Assembly: GCA_900545655.1 (NCBI GenBank)
Contig: UQZY01000044.1
Coordinates: forward strand, 1-12,588
Source: an uncultured Oscillospiraceae bacterium
GTDB taxonomy: Bacteria > Bacillota > Clostridia > Oscillospirales > Acutalibacteraceae
DNA: 12,588 bases
Reading direction: 5' to 3'
In this document: positions 1-5,609 of the stretch, piece by piece
How the letters are laid out: every line of letters starts with the position of its first letter
Numbering within the stretch: the stretch's first letter is position 1
Translations under genes and position numbers: made by a program
The notes under the pieces: generated by a model
The model's input: the letters and a program-made list of their open reading frames with translations, nothing else
The model's database searches: none
Told to the model about the DNA's origin: nothing

Positions 1-37
1 GCATTTTTGCACGGGAAAACACTGTTTATGTGATTTA

Positions 38-106
38 TGTTGATAACTTTTTCTGAATTGTGGATAACTCCCCTGTTTTGCCGAAAGTTATCCACATTTA
101 TCCACA
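38..106. other. DnaA-box cluster, candidate oriC part
   Basis: Three perfect 9-mer DnaA boxes are visible: TGTGGATAA at 59-67 (minus orientation) and TTATCCACA at 88-96 and 98-106 (plus orientation, one base apart). A fourth, TGTTGATAA at 38-46, has one mismatch. A weak fifth match, CGTGGAAAA, lies at 121-129 and shares flanking bases with the box at 59-67. Four boxes within 69 bp is far above chance. The window edge cuts the region, so the cluster may continue to the left. By established knowledge such clusters mark oriC or DnaA-regulated promoters. Whether this is the working origin is inference. Confidence 0.75.
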
Positions 107-268
107 AAAACGTATGTTCGCGTGGAAAACTCGCGGAGTGAAAATCTTCGTGTTTGTCGGAGAAATCGATTTTCGGGGCGGCGGAAAACTTCGTCAAGCG
201 TTTATGCCACCTTTTTCGGGAAAAATTTAATTTGTATTTTCATTCGCATTTTTGCGGGTGTATAAAGG
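107..268. other. Non-coding stretch between DnaA boxes and palindrome
   Basis: I see no convincing gene here. The only open frame (154-381, TTG start) runs straight through both downstream hairpins, has no good ribosome binding site and resembles nothing known. A 10-mer, GCATTTTTGC, occurs at 1-10 and again at 246-255. The stretch probably belongs to the intergenic or origin region. Confidence 0.4.
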
Positions 269-312
269 TCCGCCGCAGGCGATTGTTTTTAAGGACAATC
301 GCCTGCGGCGGA
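269..312. repeat. Perfect 18-bp inverted repeat
   Basis: The arms at 269-286 (TCCGCCGCAGGCGATTGT) and 295-312 are exact reverse complements around an 8-base spacer, TTTTAAGG. Neither strand has a clear T-run directly after the stem, so it is not a classical intrinsic terminator. It lies just beyond the likely tyrS terminator and could be a back-up terminator, a dispersed palindromic element or an origin structure. Confidence 0.8.
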
Positions 313-321
313 TTTAAAAGA

Positions 322-358
322 GAGCCGCGGTTGCGTTTTTTAAACGCCGCCACGGCTC
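322..358 (-). terminator. Probable tyrS terminator hairpin
   Basis: Read on the minus strand, GAGCCG pairs with CGGCTC (358-353 with 327-322). Further pairing (GG/CC, then GCG/CGC and TTT/AAA) is broken by a short mismatch. A TCTTTT stretch follows. It lies about 60 bp past the tyrS stop codon. Confidence 0.6.
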
Positions 359-359
359 G

Positions 360-423
360 TTATATTATTTCATTTATATAACTCGTTATATTATCACATT
401 ATATTACAAATTATATTAAAGGA
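360..423. repeat. Tandem AT-rich ~13-mers, DUE-like
   Basis: Five consecutive units of 12-13 bp start at 360, 373, 386, 399 and 411. Four begin with exactly TTATATTA and the unit at 373 begins TTTATATA. The array is almost pure A/T and its last unit contains the tyrS stop codon (416-418). AT-rich 13-mer arrays are known from DNA-unwinding elements of bacterial origins. The link to the DnaA boxes about 250 bp away is inference, because working unwinding elements usually sit closer. Confidence 0.55.
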
Positions 424-1621
424 TTACGTTGATATGAACTTTCTTGCCCTTGTGAAGAACGAAACTGCCTTTCGATTTAACTTCCGGAGCAATCGTAAGA
501 TCGTTCACGGAGAGTTTCGTTTCGTCGATCGAAACGCCGCCGCCCTCTATGAGCCTTCTCGCTTCGCCTTTGGATTTGGCAACGCCCGCGCCGACCATTA
601 TGTCGAGAATATTATCCGCGCCGCCCGCGTTGTAAGAGGGCATATCTTCCGCGTTTCCGCCGAAAGCCGCTTTCGCCTGCTTTCTCGCCTGTTCGGCTTT
701 TTCTTCGCCGTGAACGAGTTTTGTAACTTCAAACGCAAGCCTTTCTTTGGCGGCGTTCATTCTTTCGTCGTTGTGTTTCGTGAGTTCGGCGATTTCATCC
801 ATATCCATAAACGTCAGAAGCCGCATACATTCCGCAACTTTGCAGTCTTCCACGTTTCTGAAATATTGATAGAAGTCGTAAACGGAGCATTTGTTTTCGT
901 CGAGCCAGAGCGCGCCTTTCTGAGTTTTGCCCATCTTTTTGCCTTCGCTGTTCAAAAGGAGAGTGCAAGTAAGGCAATAAGCGTCCTTTTGTTCCTTTCT
1001 GCGGATAAGGTCCACGCCCGCGAGCATGTTCGACCACTGGTCGTCGCCGCCCACCTCGAGCGAGCAGCCGTATTCGCGGTTTAAATGCAAAAAGTCGTAC
1101 CCCTGCATAAGCATATAGTTGAATTCAAAGAACGTGAGTCCTTTTTCCATTCTCTGTTTAAAGCACTCCGCCGTAAGCATTTTGTTCACGGAAAAATATA
1201 CGCCGATATCGCGCAGGAAGTTTACGTAATTGAGATCGAGAAGCCAATCGGCGTTATTCGCGATGATCGCGCCGTTTTCGCCATCGAAGTTTATGAAGCG
1301 GGACATCTGCTTTTTGAAACATTCGATGTTATGGTTAATCGTTTCTCTCGTCATCATCTGGCGCATGTCCGATCTGCCGGAGGGATCGCCTATCATGCCC
1401 GTGCCGCCGCCAAAAAGAGCGATGGGGCGGTGTCCGTATTTCTGCATCCACGCCATAGCCATAATCGGAATGTAATGACCTATATGCAAACTGTCCGCCG
1501 TCGGGTCGAATCCGACGTAAAAAGTGACGCTTTCGGTTTCGAGTTTCTTTCTGAGATCGTCGCCGTAAACGGTTTGTTTGATGAATCCGCGTTCCTCTAA
1601 AACGTCCATTACGTTTTTCAT
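416..1621 (-). CDS. tyrS: Tyrosyl-tRNA synthetase
   Basis: A class I aminoacyl-tRNA synthetase that activates tyrosine with ATP and charges tRNA-Tyr in the cytoplasm. The 401-residue protein is of usual length for the bacterial TyrRS. The HIGH signature is at residues 46-49. The tyrosine-pocket segment YMLMQGYDF is at about 169-177, followed by GGDDQW at 191-196. The KMSKS-type loop is KMGKT at 229-233. An S4-type tRNA-binding domain occupies about 335-401. The ATG start is preceded by GAGG nine bases upstream. The gene stands alone, divergent from the NifU-like operon, and its leader of about 100 nt holds no T-box element that I can find. Its coding frame almost lacks TTA, CTA and TCA codons, which leaves long antisense open frames and sets it apart from the genes right of 3.35 kb. 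Confidence 0.97.
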   Translation of the reverse strand: MKNVMDVLEERGFIKQTVYGDDLRKKLETESVTFYVGFDPTADSLHIGHYIPIMAMAWMQKYGHRPIALFGGGTGMIGDPSGRSDMRQMMTRETINHNIECFKKQMSRFINFDGENGAIIANNADWLLDLNYVNFLRDIGVYFSVNKMLTAECFKQRMEKGLTFFEFNYMLMQGYDFLHLNREYGCSLEVGGDDQWSNMLAGVDLIRRKEQKDAYCLTCTLLLNSEGKKMGKTQKGALWLDENKCSVYDFYQYFRNVEDCKVAECMRLLTFMDMDEIAELTKHNDERMNAAKERLAFEVTKLVHGEEKAEQARKQAKAAFGGNAEDMPSYNAGGADNILDIMVGAGVAKSKGEARRLIEGGGVSIDETKLSVNDLTIAPEVKSKGSFVLHKGKKVHINVIL

Positions 1622-1719
1622 GTTTTCTTACCTCGTTTTATCTTTCGGGCTAAGCGTTTCGCCTGAGACTCGAATTGATGTTTTAAGCCGCGGAAGGGAA
1701 AACCCGCCCGCCGATTTCT

Positions 1720-1748
1720 ATTCTATCATTAAAACATTATAAAAGCAA
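1720..1748 (-). promoter_or_regulatory. Possible tyrS promoter
   Basis: On the minus strand a TTGCTT (1748-1743) is followed after 17 bp by TAGAAT (1725-1720), about 100 bp upstream of the tyrS start. A second candidate -10, TATAAT at 1741-1736, has a poor -35. Which one is used cannot be told from sequence. Confidence 0.35.
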
Positions 1749-1781
1749 GCAAAAAATCTTAAAATTATGCTTAAATAATAA

Positions 1782-1810
1782 TTGTAAAATTTTTTTCGAT
1801 ATGCTATAAT
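1782..1810 (+). promoter_or_regulatory. Sigma-A promoter of NifU-like/GGGtGRT operon
   Basis: TTGTAA at 1782-1787, a 17-bp spacer and a perfect TATAAT at 1805-1810, with an extended -10 TG at 1802-1803. The upstream flank is A/T-rich. Transcription should start near 1817 and give a leader of about 60 nt. This is the strongest promoter in the window by eye. Confidence 0.8.
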
Positions 1811-1823
1811 AGACACGGACAAA

Positions 1824-1851
1824 CGCCGAACGGCTTATCGGCGCGTTTTTT
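1824..1851 (+). promoter_or_regulatory. Terminator-like leader hairpin (possible attenuator)
   Basis: CGCCGA (1824-1829) pairs with TCGGCG (1838-1843) around an 8-base loop. CG and then six Ts (1846-1851) follow. The structure sits between promoter and ribosome binding site, where a terminator would stop the operon's own transcript. The T-run could instead pair with the A-run at 1856-1862, which offers an alternative fold. No known riboswitch or T-box motif is recognised, so attenuation is inferred. Confidence 0.45.
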
Positions 1852-1877
1852 ACCGAAAAAAATCTGGAGGAATATTT

Positions 1878-2570
1878 ATGCAATATTCAAACGAAGTAAA
1901 GGATATGGTCTGCGTAGCCAAAGGTCCCAAGCACGGACCCGCGCCTATTCCCGAAGAAGGGCTTTGGGTAGAGGCGAAACAGATTACCGACATCAGCGGA
2001 TTTACCCACGGCGTCGGTTGGTGCGCTCCCCAGCAGGGCGCCTGCAAACTTTCGCTCAACGTCAAGAAGGGCGTCATCGAAGAAGCGTTGATCGAAACCA
2101 TCGGTTGCTCCGGTATGACTCACTCCGCGGCAATGGCTTCCGAGATTCTTCCCGGAAAAACCATTCTCGAAGCGCTTAATACCGACCTTGTGTGCGACGC
2201 TATCAACACCGCTATGAGAGAACTCTTCCTGCAGATTGTTTACGGACGTACTCAGTCCGCTTATTCCGACGACGGTCTTGTTATCGGCGCGGGACTCGAA
2301 GATCTCGGGAAAGGACTTCGTTCTCAGGTCGGTACAATGTACGGCACGAAGGAAAAGGGAACGAGATATCTCGAAATGGCTGAAGGTTACGTAACCAGAA
2401 TGGCTCTCGACAAAGATATGCAGGTTATCGGTTACGAGTTTATCTCGCTCGGCAAAATGACCGATTTCATTAAAAAAGGAATGACTCCGAACGAAGCGTA
2501 TGAAAAGGCTAAAGGTCACTACGGCAGATTTGAAAACGCTTACAAATATATCGATCCGAGAAAGGAATAA
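1878..2570 (+). CDS. NifU/IscU-like protein paired with GGGtGRT protein
   Basis: A 230-residue cytoplasmic protein whose first half resembles IscU/NifU Fe-S scaffold proteins. The stretch from GACKLSLNV (54-62) through the turn IGCSGM (75-80) to LPGKTILEAL (91-100) matches the scaffold pattern of cysteine, KLxI strand, GCG turn and GKSLDEA helix. Cysteines lie at 12, 49, 56, 77 and 106. C49 or C56, together with C77, would match the first two scaffold ligands. C106 sits closer to C77 than the third ligand does in IscU, and the usual Asp after the first Cys is not evident. The roughly 110-residue C-terminal extension is not part of classical IscU. GGAGG lies seven bases before the ATG. The next gene begins 12 bp after the stop, so the two are surely co-transcribed. 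Members are annotated as Fe-S scaffolds; real scaffold activity is unproven, and no cysteine desulfurase is nearby. Confidence 0.8.
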   Translation: MQYSNEVKDMVCVAKGPKHGPAPIPEEGLWVEAKQITDISGFTHGVGWCAPQQGACKLSLNVKKGVIEEALIETIGCSGMTHSAAMASEILPGKTILEALNTDLVCDAINTAMRELFLQIVYGRTQSAYSDDGLVIGAGLEDLGKGLRSQVGTMYGTKEKGTRYLEMAEGYVTRMALDKDMQVIGYEFISLGKMTDFIKKGMTPNEAYEKAKGHYGRFENAYKYIDPRKE

Positions 2571-2582
2571 GGAGAAGAAGAA

Positions 2583-3581
2583 ATGGCTTTATTTGAAGGA
2601 TATGAAAGAAGAATTGACAAAATCAATGCTACTTTGAAAGAATACGGCATTTCTTCGGTTGAAGAATGCAAGGAAATCTGTCTTGCTCACGGCGTCGATT
2701 GCGACGATATAGTGAGAAGTACTCAGCCCATCTGCTTTGAAAACGCCGTCTGGGCGTACACCGTAGGCGCGGCTATCGCTATAAAGAGCGGCGCAAAGAA
2801 AGCCGCCGATGCCGCCGCTAAAATCGGCGTAGGACTTCAGTCGTTCTGTATTCCCGGCTCGGTTGCCGAGAACAGAAAGGTAGGTCTCGGTCACGGAAAC
2901 CTCGGCGCAATGCTCCTTTCGGATGACACAGATTGTTTCTGCTTCCTCGCGGGGCACGAATCTTTCGCCGCGGCGGAAGGCGCGATCAAAATCGCTCTTA
3001 ACGCGAACACCGTAAGAACCAAACCTTTGAGAGTTATCCTCAACGGTCTCGGCAAAGACGCCGCAATGATCATTTCGAGAATCAACGGCTTCACTTACGT
3101 CGAAACCACTTTTGATCCGTACACCGAAAAGGTTACCGTCGTTTACGAGAAGCCTTATTCCGACGGCCCGAGAGCGAAGGTTAAATGCTACGGCGCGGAT
3201 AACGTTCCCGAAGGCGTTGCTATAATGAAACTCGAAAACGTTATGGTTTCCATCACGGGTAACTCCACGAACCCCACGAGATTCCAGCACCCCGTTGCAG
3301 GCACTTACAAAAAGTGGTGCGTTGAAAACGGAGTTAAGTATTTTTCAGTTGCATCCGGCGGCGGTACAGGACGTACACTTCATCCTGATAACATGGCTGC
3401 AGGTCCTGCTTCTTACGGTATGACGGATACCATGGGACGTATGCATTCCGACGCTCAGTTTGCAGGCTCCTCATCCGTTCCGGCTCACGTTGAAATGATG
3501 GGTCTTATCGGTATGGGTAACAACCCGATGGTCGGTGCAACAGTTGCCTGCGCAGTTGCCATTGAGGAAGCAATGAAATAA
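2583..3581 (+). CDS. GGGtGRT protein, function unknown
   Basis: A 332-residue soluble protein of the conserved but uncharacterised family named for its motif, seen here as GGGTGRT at residues 259-265. Ten cysteines are present: 29, 33, 40, 51, 89, 118, 120, 202, 246 and 323. The N-terminal four (C-x3-C-x6-C-x10-C) and the CFC at 118-120 suggest metal or Fe-S binding, which fits the NifU-like neighbour. No membrane segment or signal peptide is seen. GGAG lies eight bases before the ATG, just after the upstream stop. Codon use changes within the gene. Codons before about 3294 use AGA, GGC, CTC and GCG. Codons from about 3345 use CGT, GGT, CTT, GCA and TCA. The protein reads through intact, so any junction is in frame. 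A chimera or recombinant gene is possible. Confidence 0.85.
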   Translation: MALFEGYERRIDKINATLKEYGISSVEECKEICLAHGVDCDDIVRSTQPICFENAVWAYTVGAAIAIKSGAKKAADAAAKIGVGLQSFCIPGSVAENRKVGLGHGNLGAMLLSDDTDCFCFLAGHESFAAAEGAIKIALNANTVRTKPLRVILNGLGKDAAMIISRINGFTYVETTFDPYTEKVTVVYEKPYSDGPRAKVKCYGADNVPEGVAIMKLENVMVSITGNSTNPTRFQHPVAGTYKKWCVENGVKYFSVASGGGTGRTLHPDNMAAGPASYGMTDTMGRMHSDAQFAGSSSVPAHVEMMGLIGMGNNPMVGATVACAVAIEEAMK

Positions 3582-3583
3582 AA

Positions 3584-3602
3584 ACGGTTTAAGCCAAACC
3601 GT
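3584..3602 (+). other. Small hairpin after GGGtGRT gene
   Basis: ACGGTTT (3584-3590) and AAACCGT (3596-3602) form a 7-bp stem with loop AAGCC, just three bases past the stop codon. No T-run follows, so it may protect the 3' end rather than terminate. Confidence 0.35.
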
Positions 3603-3644
3603 GTACGCAAAACCCGGTGCGCAAGCTCCGAAACATTTATAAAT

Positions 3645-3679
3645 AAAAACCGTGATTTCTCCTCGAAATCACGGTTTTT
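3645..3679. terminator. Bidirectional intrinsic terminator
   Basis: The arms at 3645-3659 (AAAAACCGTGATTTC) and 3665-3679 are perfect reverse complements (15 bp) around the loop TCCTC. The stem ends in five A/T pairs, giving T-runs on both strands. It serves the convergent GGGtGRT gene (plus) and AI-2E-family gene (minus). Confidence 0.9.
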
Positions 3680-3693
3680 CTGTTAAAGCCTTC

Positions 3694-4890
3694 TTATGTT
3701 TCACTCTCTGCGGTTTCCGTTTTAGGAACAAGCTTCTTTTCCTCATATTTTTCTTTGGGAATTCCCCTTTTATCAATCTTTCCGTTGATAAAGTCACGGA
3801 ACAAGGAATAAAGAACAGAGCAAAGTGGGATGAAAACAAGCATTCCCGCAATTCCCATAAGGTCTCCGCCTATGGTTATCGCAACCAGTACCCATATGGA
3901 CGGAAGCCCCACAGAGCCGCCTACAACATGCGGATAGATGAGGTTTCCCTCTATCTGCTGTAAAACAAGGAACATGATAATAAAGATAAGAGCCTGCTTA
4001 GGACTTTGCGTGAGTATAAGCAACGCTCCCACCGCACATCCTATAAACGCTCCGAAAATCGGGATGAGTGCGGTAAGGGAAATGAGAACGCTTATAAGCA
4101 CCGTATACGGCATACCGAAAATGCTCATTGTTAAGAAGAACATAAAGCCCAGTATACATGCCTCAAGGCACTGCCCCGTAATAAAATTTGAAAATGTGCG
4201 GTTTGACAGTTCGCAGATATAAATAATTCTTTCGACAACTTTTTCGGGAAAAACCGCATAAAAAATCTTTTTAAACTGTCTTATAAGATCCTCTTTCCTG
4301 AAAAGGATATAAATCGAAAAAGCAAAACCGATAAAGAAGGTCGCAAATCCACTTACTATTCCGCCTACGAAGTCTACCGTTGACGAAAGAACCCCGGTCG
4401 CACCGGTAAGAACGGTTATAACCTTTTTGTAAAGCTCCTCATAATCGAAATTGATGTCCTTTGTGAGCTTTTCAATCTCCGGATTTTTCTCCGTAAATTC
4501 CGTTATAAAAACCTGCGCCTGTTTTATAATAGCAGGGACCTGATCGGTCAACTGTTTTGTGGTTTCGATAAGCTCCGGAACAATTACAAAGGTAGCAAGC
4601 CCCAAAACAGCTATAACAATAAGAAGAGACAGGATATATGATATCGCTCTTTTTCCTTTAAAGTCCGGCTTGTTTTTGAAAAGAGTTCCTTCAATTTTTT
4701 TCAGCGGTACGTTGAAAACGAAGGCGATGCATCCTCCGAGAATAAACGGAAAAATAAGATCAATAAACTTTCCGATTATCGAAAAAATTCCTTCTATTTT
4801 CTCAAATGCCACAAACATAAGGATTACACAAAAACACAGGATAAGAATTTTTTTCATGTTCTCCCTGTTAAGAAATTCTGTTGTATTCAT
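3694..4890 (-). CDS. AI-2E family transporter (PerM-like membrane protein)
   Basis: A 398-residue multi-pass membrane protein of the AI-2E transporter family. Hydrophobic segments are seen at about 13-28, 36-60, 82-106, 168-198, 236-293, 297-312 and 330-368. A soluble region rich in Glu and Lys fills about 107-165, as in the family. Typical C-terminal family features are LIPIFGAFIGCAVGALLIL (275-293) and the QQIEGNLIYPHVVGG segment (311-325). The C-terminal tail is charged. A GGGGGA stretch precedes the ATG. Family members have been linked to autoinducer-2 export, Na+/H+ antiport or unknown cargo. Nothing here (no luxS or lsr genes) tells which, so substrate is left open. The gene diverges from the dCMP deaminase gene and converges on the GGGtGRT operon, so it is probably monocistronic. 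Confidence 0.9.
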   Translation of the reverse strand: MNTTEFLNRENMKKILILCFCVILMFVAFEKIEGIFSIIGKFIDLIFPFILGGCIAFVFNVPLKKIEGTLFKNKPDFKGKRAISYILSLLIVIAVLGLATFVIVPELIETTKQLTDQVPAIIKQAQVFITEFTEKNPEIEKLTKDINFDYEELYKKVITVLTGATGVLSSTVDFVGGIVSGFATFFIGFAFSIYILFRKEDLIRQFKKIFYAVFPEKVVERIIYICELSNRTFSNFITGQCLEACILGFMFFLTMSIFGMPYTVLISVLISLTALIPIFGAFIGCAVGALLILTQSPKQALIFIIMFLVLQQIEGNLIYPHVVGGSVGLPSIWVLVAITIGGDLMGIAGMLVFIPLCSVLYSLFRDFINGKIDKRGIPKEKYEEKKLVPKTETAESET

Positions 4891-4928
4891 TTCTTTTCCC
4901 CCAGTTTTTCTTTTTCTCTCCGCTTAAT

Positions 4929-4937
4929 ATTATCACA
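4929..4937 (-). promoter_or_regulatory. Possible extended -10 for AI-2E-family gene
   Basis: On the minus strand TGTGATAAT (4937-4929) is a good extended -10, about 40 bp before the start codon. No clear -35 lies at 16-18 bp, so the call rests on the extended element only. Confidence 0.35.
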
Positions 4938-4961
4938 CTTTCTTCATTAAAAAAAGCCTTA

Positions 4962-4990
4962 TTGCAATGAGTTATATATTTTGTTAAAAT
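4962..4990 (+). promoter_or_regulatory. Sigma-A promoter of dCMP deaminase gene
   Basis: TTGCAA (4962-4967), a 17-bp spacer and TAAAAT (4985-4990), with TG at 4982-4983 as an extended -10. It lies about 35 bp upstream of the TTG start codon. Confidence 0.65.
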
Positions 4991-5024
4991 CTTTTCATGA
5001 AGATTTTTGAAAGGATGAGTTGTT

Positions 5025-5525
5025 TTGGGCAAAAGAGAAGATTACATATCCTGGGATGAATATTTTATGGGCATATCCATGCTCTCCGCAATGAGAAGCA
5101 AGGACCCTAACACGCAGGTCGGCGCATGTATTGTAAATGATAAGAACAAGATTCTGTCCGTAGGCTATAACGGATTCCCTGTTGGCTGTAATGATGATAT
5201 TTTTCCGTGGAACCGCGACGGTGACGACGAATACGATACCAAATACCCCTACGTTTGTCACGCTGAGCTCAATGCTATTTTGAACAACTCCGGCAGAAAT
5301 CTTGAGGGTGCAAAAATTTACGTTGCTCTTTTTCCCTGCAATGAATGTGCAAAGGCAATCGCTCAGTGCGGTATAAAGGAAATCATATACCTTTCCGACA
5401 AATACAACGGAACCCCCGGAAACATTGCTTCAAAGAGAATTCTTGATTCTGCGGGAGTGAGCTATAAAAAGCTTGAGGGTGTCCGTGATGAAATTGTGAT
5501 AGATTTCCGTGAAGAAAATGTCTGA
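5025..5525 (+). CDS. Deoxycytidylate (dCMP) deaminase family protein
   Basis: A 166-residue cytoplasmic zinc enzyme that deaminates dCMP to dUMP and so feeds thymidylate synthesis. The zinc and proton-shuttle motif CHAE has H79 and E81. The second zinc motif, PCNEC, supplies C105 and C108. The segment KDPNTQVGACIVN (26-38) and the VGYNGFPVGC loop (46-55) are typical of the dCMP deaminase/ComEB group rather than of free cytidine deaminases. The start is TTG: AAGGA at 5011-5015 stands nine bases upstream, the residues REDYISWDEYFMG match the family's N-terminus, and the nearby ATG at 5015 is out of frame. The gene has its own promoter and a terminator just downstream. A com competence role is not supported, because no other com gene is present. 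Confidence 0.92.
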   Translation: MGKREDYISWDEYFMGISMLSAMRSKDPNTQVGACIVNDKNKILSVGYNGFPVGCNDDIFPWNRDGDDEYDTKYPYVCHAELNAILNNSGRNLEGAKIYVALFPCNECAKAIAQCGIKEIIYLSDKYNGTPGNIASKRILDSAGVSYKKLEGVRDEIVIDFREENV

Positions 5526-5555
5526 AGCACACCTACAAACGAATATTTCATTTTA

Positions 5556-5594
5556 AAAACTCCTTTTACCTGCTTATGCGGTAAAAGGAGTTTT
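5556..5594. terminator. Bidirectional intrinsic terminator
   Basis: Perfect 15-bp arms, AAAACTCCTTTTACC at 5556-5570 and its complement at 5580-5594, surround a 9-base loop. T-rich runs follow on both strands. It sits between the convergent dCMP deaminase (plus) and LCP (minus) genes, 16 bp from the LCP stop codon. Confidence 0.9.
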
Positions 5595-5609
5595 CATTTT
5601 TTATAGCAT

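Noticed and set aside
154..381. A 75-residue open frame with a TTG start in the left intergenic region.
   Set aside because: It runs through two strong hairpins and the AT-rich array, lacks a good ribosome binding site and is Arg/Phe-rich without any recognisable domain.
434..1600. Long plus-strand open frames antisense to tyrS (434-1084 and 1085-1600).
   Set aside because: They are codon-aligned shadows that stay open only because tyrS almost never uses TTA, CTA or TCA. They have no ribosome binding sites or family features, while tyrS is certain.
1622..1780. T-box riboswitch upstream of tyrS, common in Bacillota.
   Set aside because: The leader is only about 100 nt and I find no TGGNACCGCG T-box sequence, specifier stem or terminator before the gene.
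1887..3290. Minus-strand open frames of 210 and 233 residues opposite the NifU-like and GGGtGRT genes.
   Set aside because: These are the same codon-aligned shadow effect. Their low-complexity, Phe/Ser/Arg-rich sequence matches no family. They were useful only as a marker of the codon-usage break.
3694..4890. Autoinducer-2 quorum-sensing export function for the membrane protein.
   Set aside because: The family name does not prove the substrate, and no luxS or lsr genes are present in the window. Only family membership is claimed.
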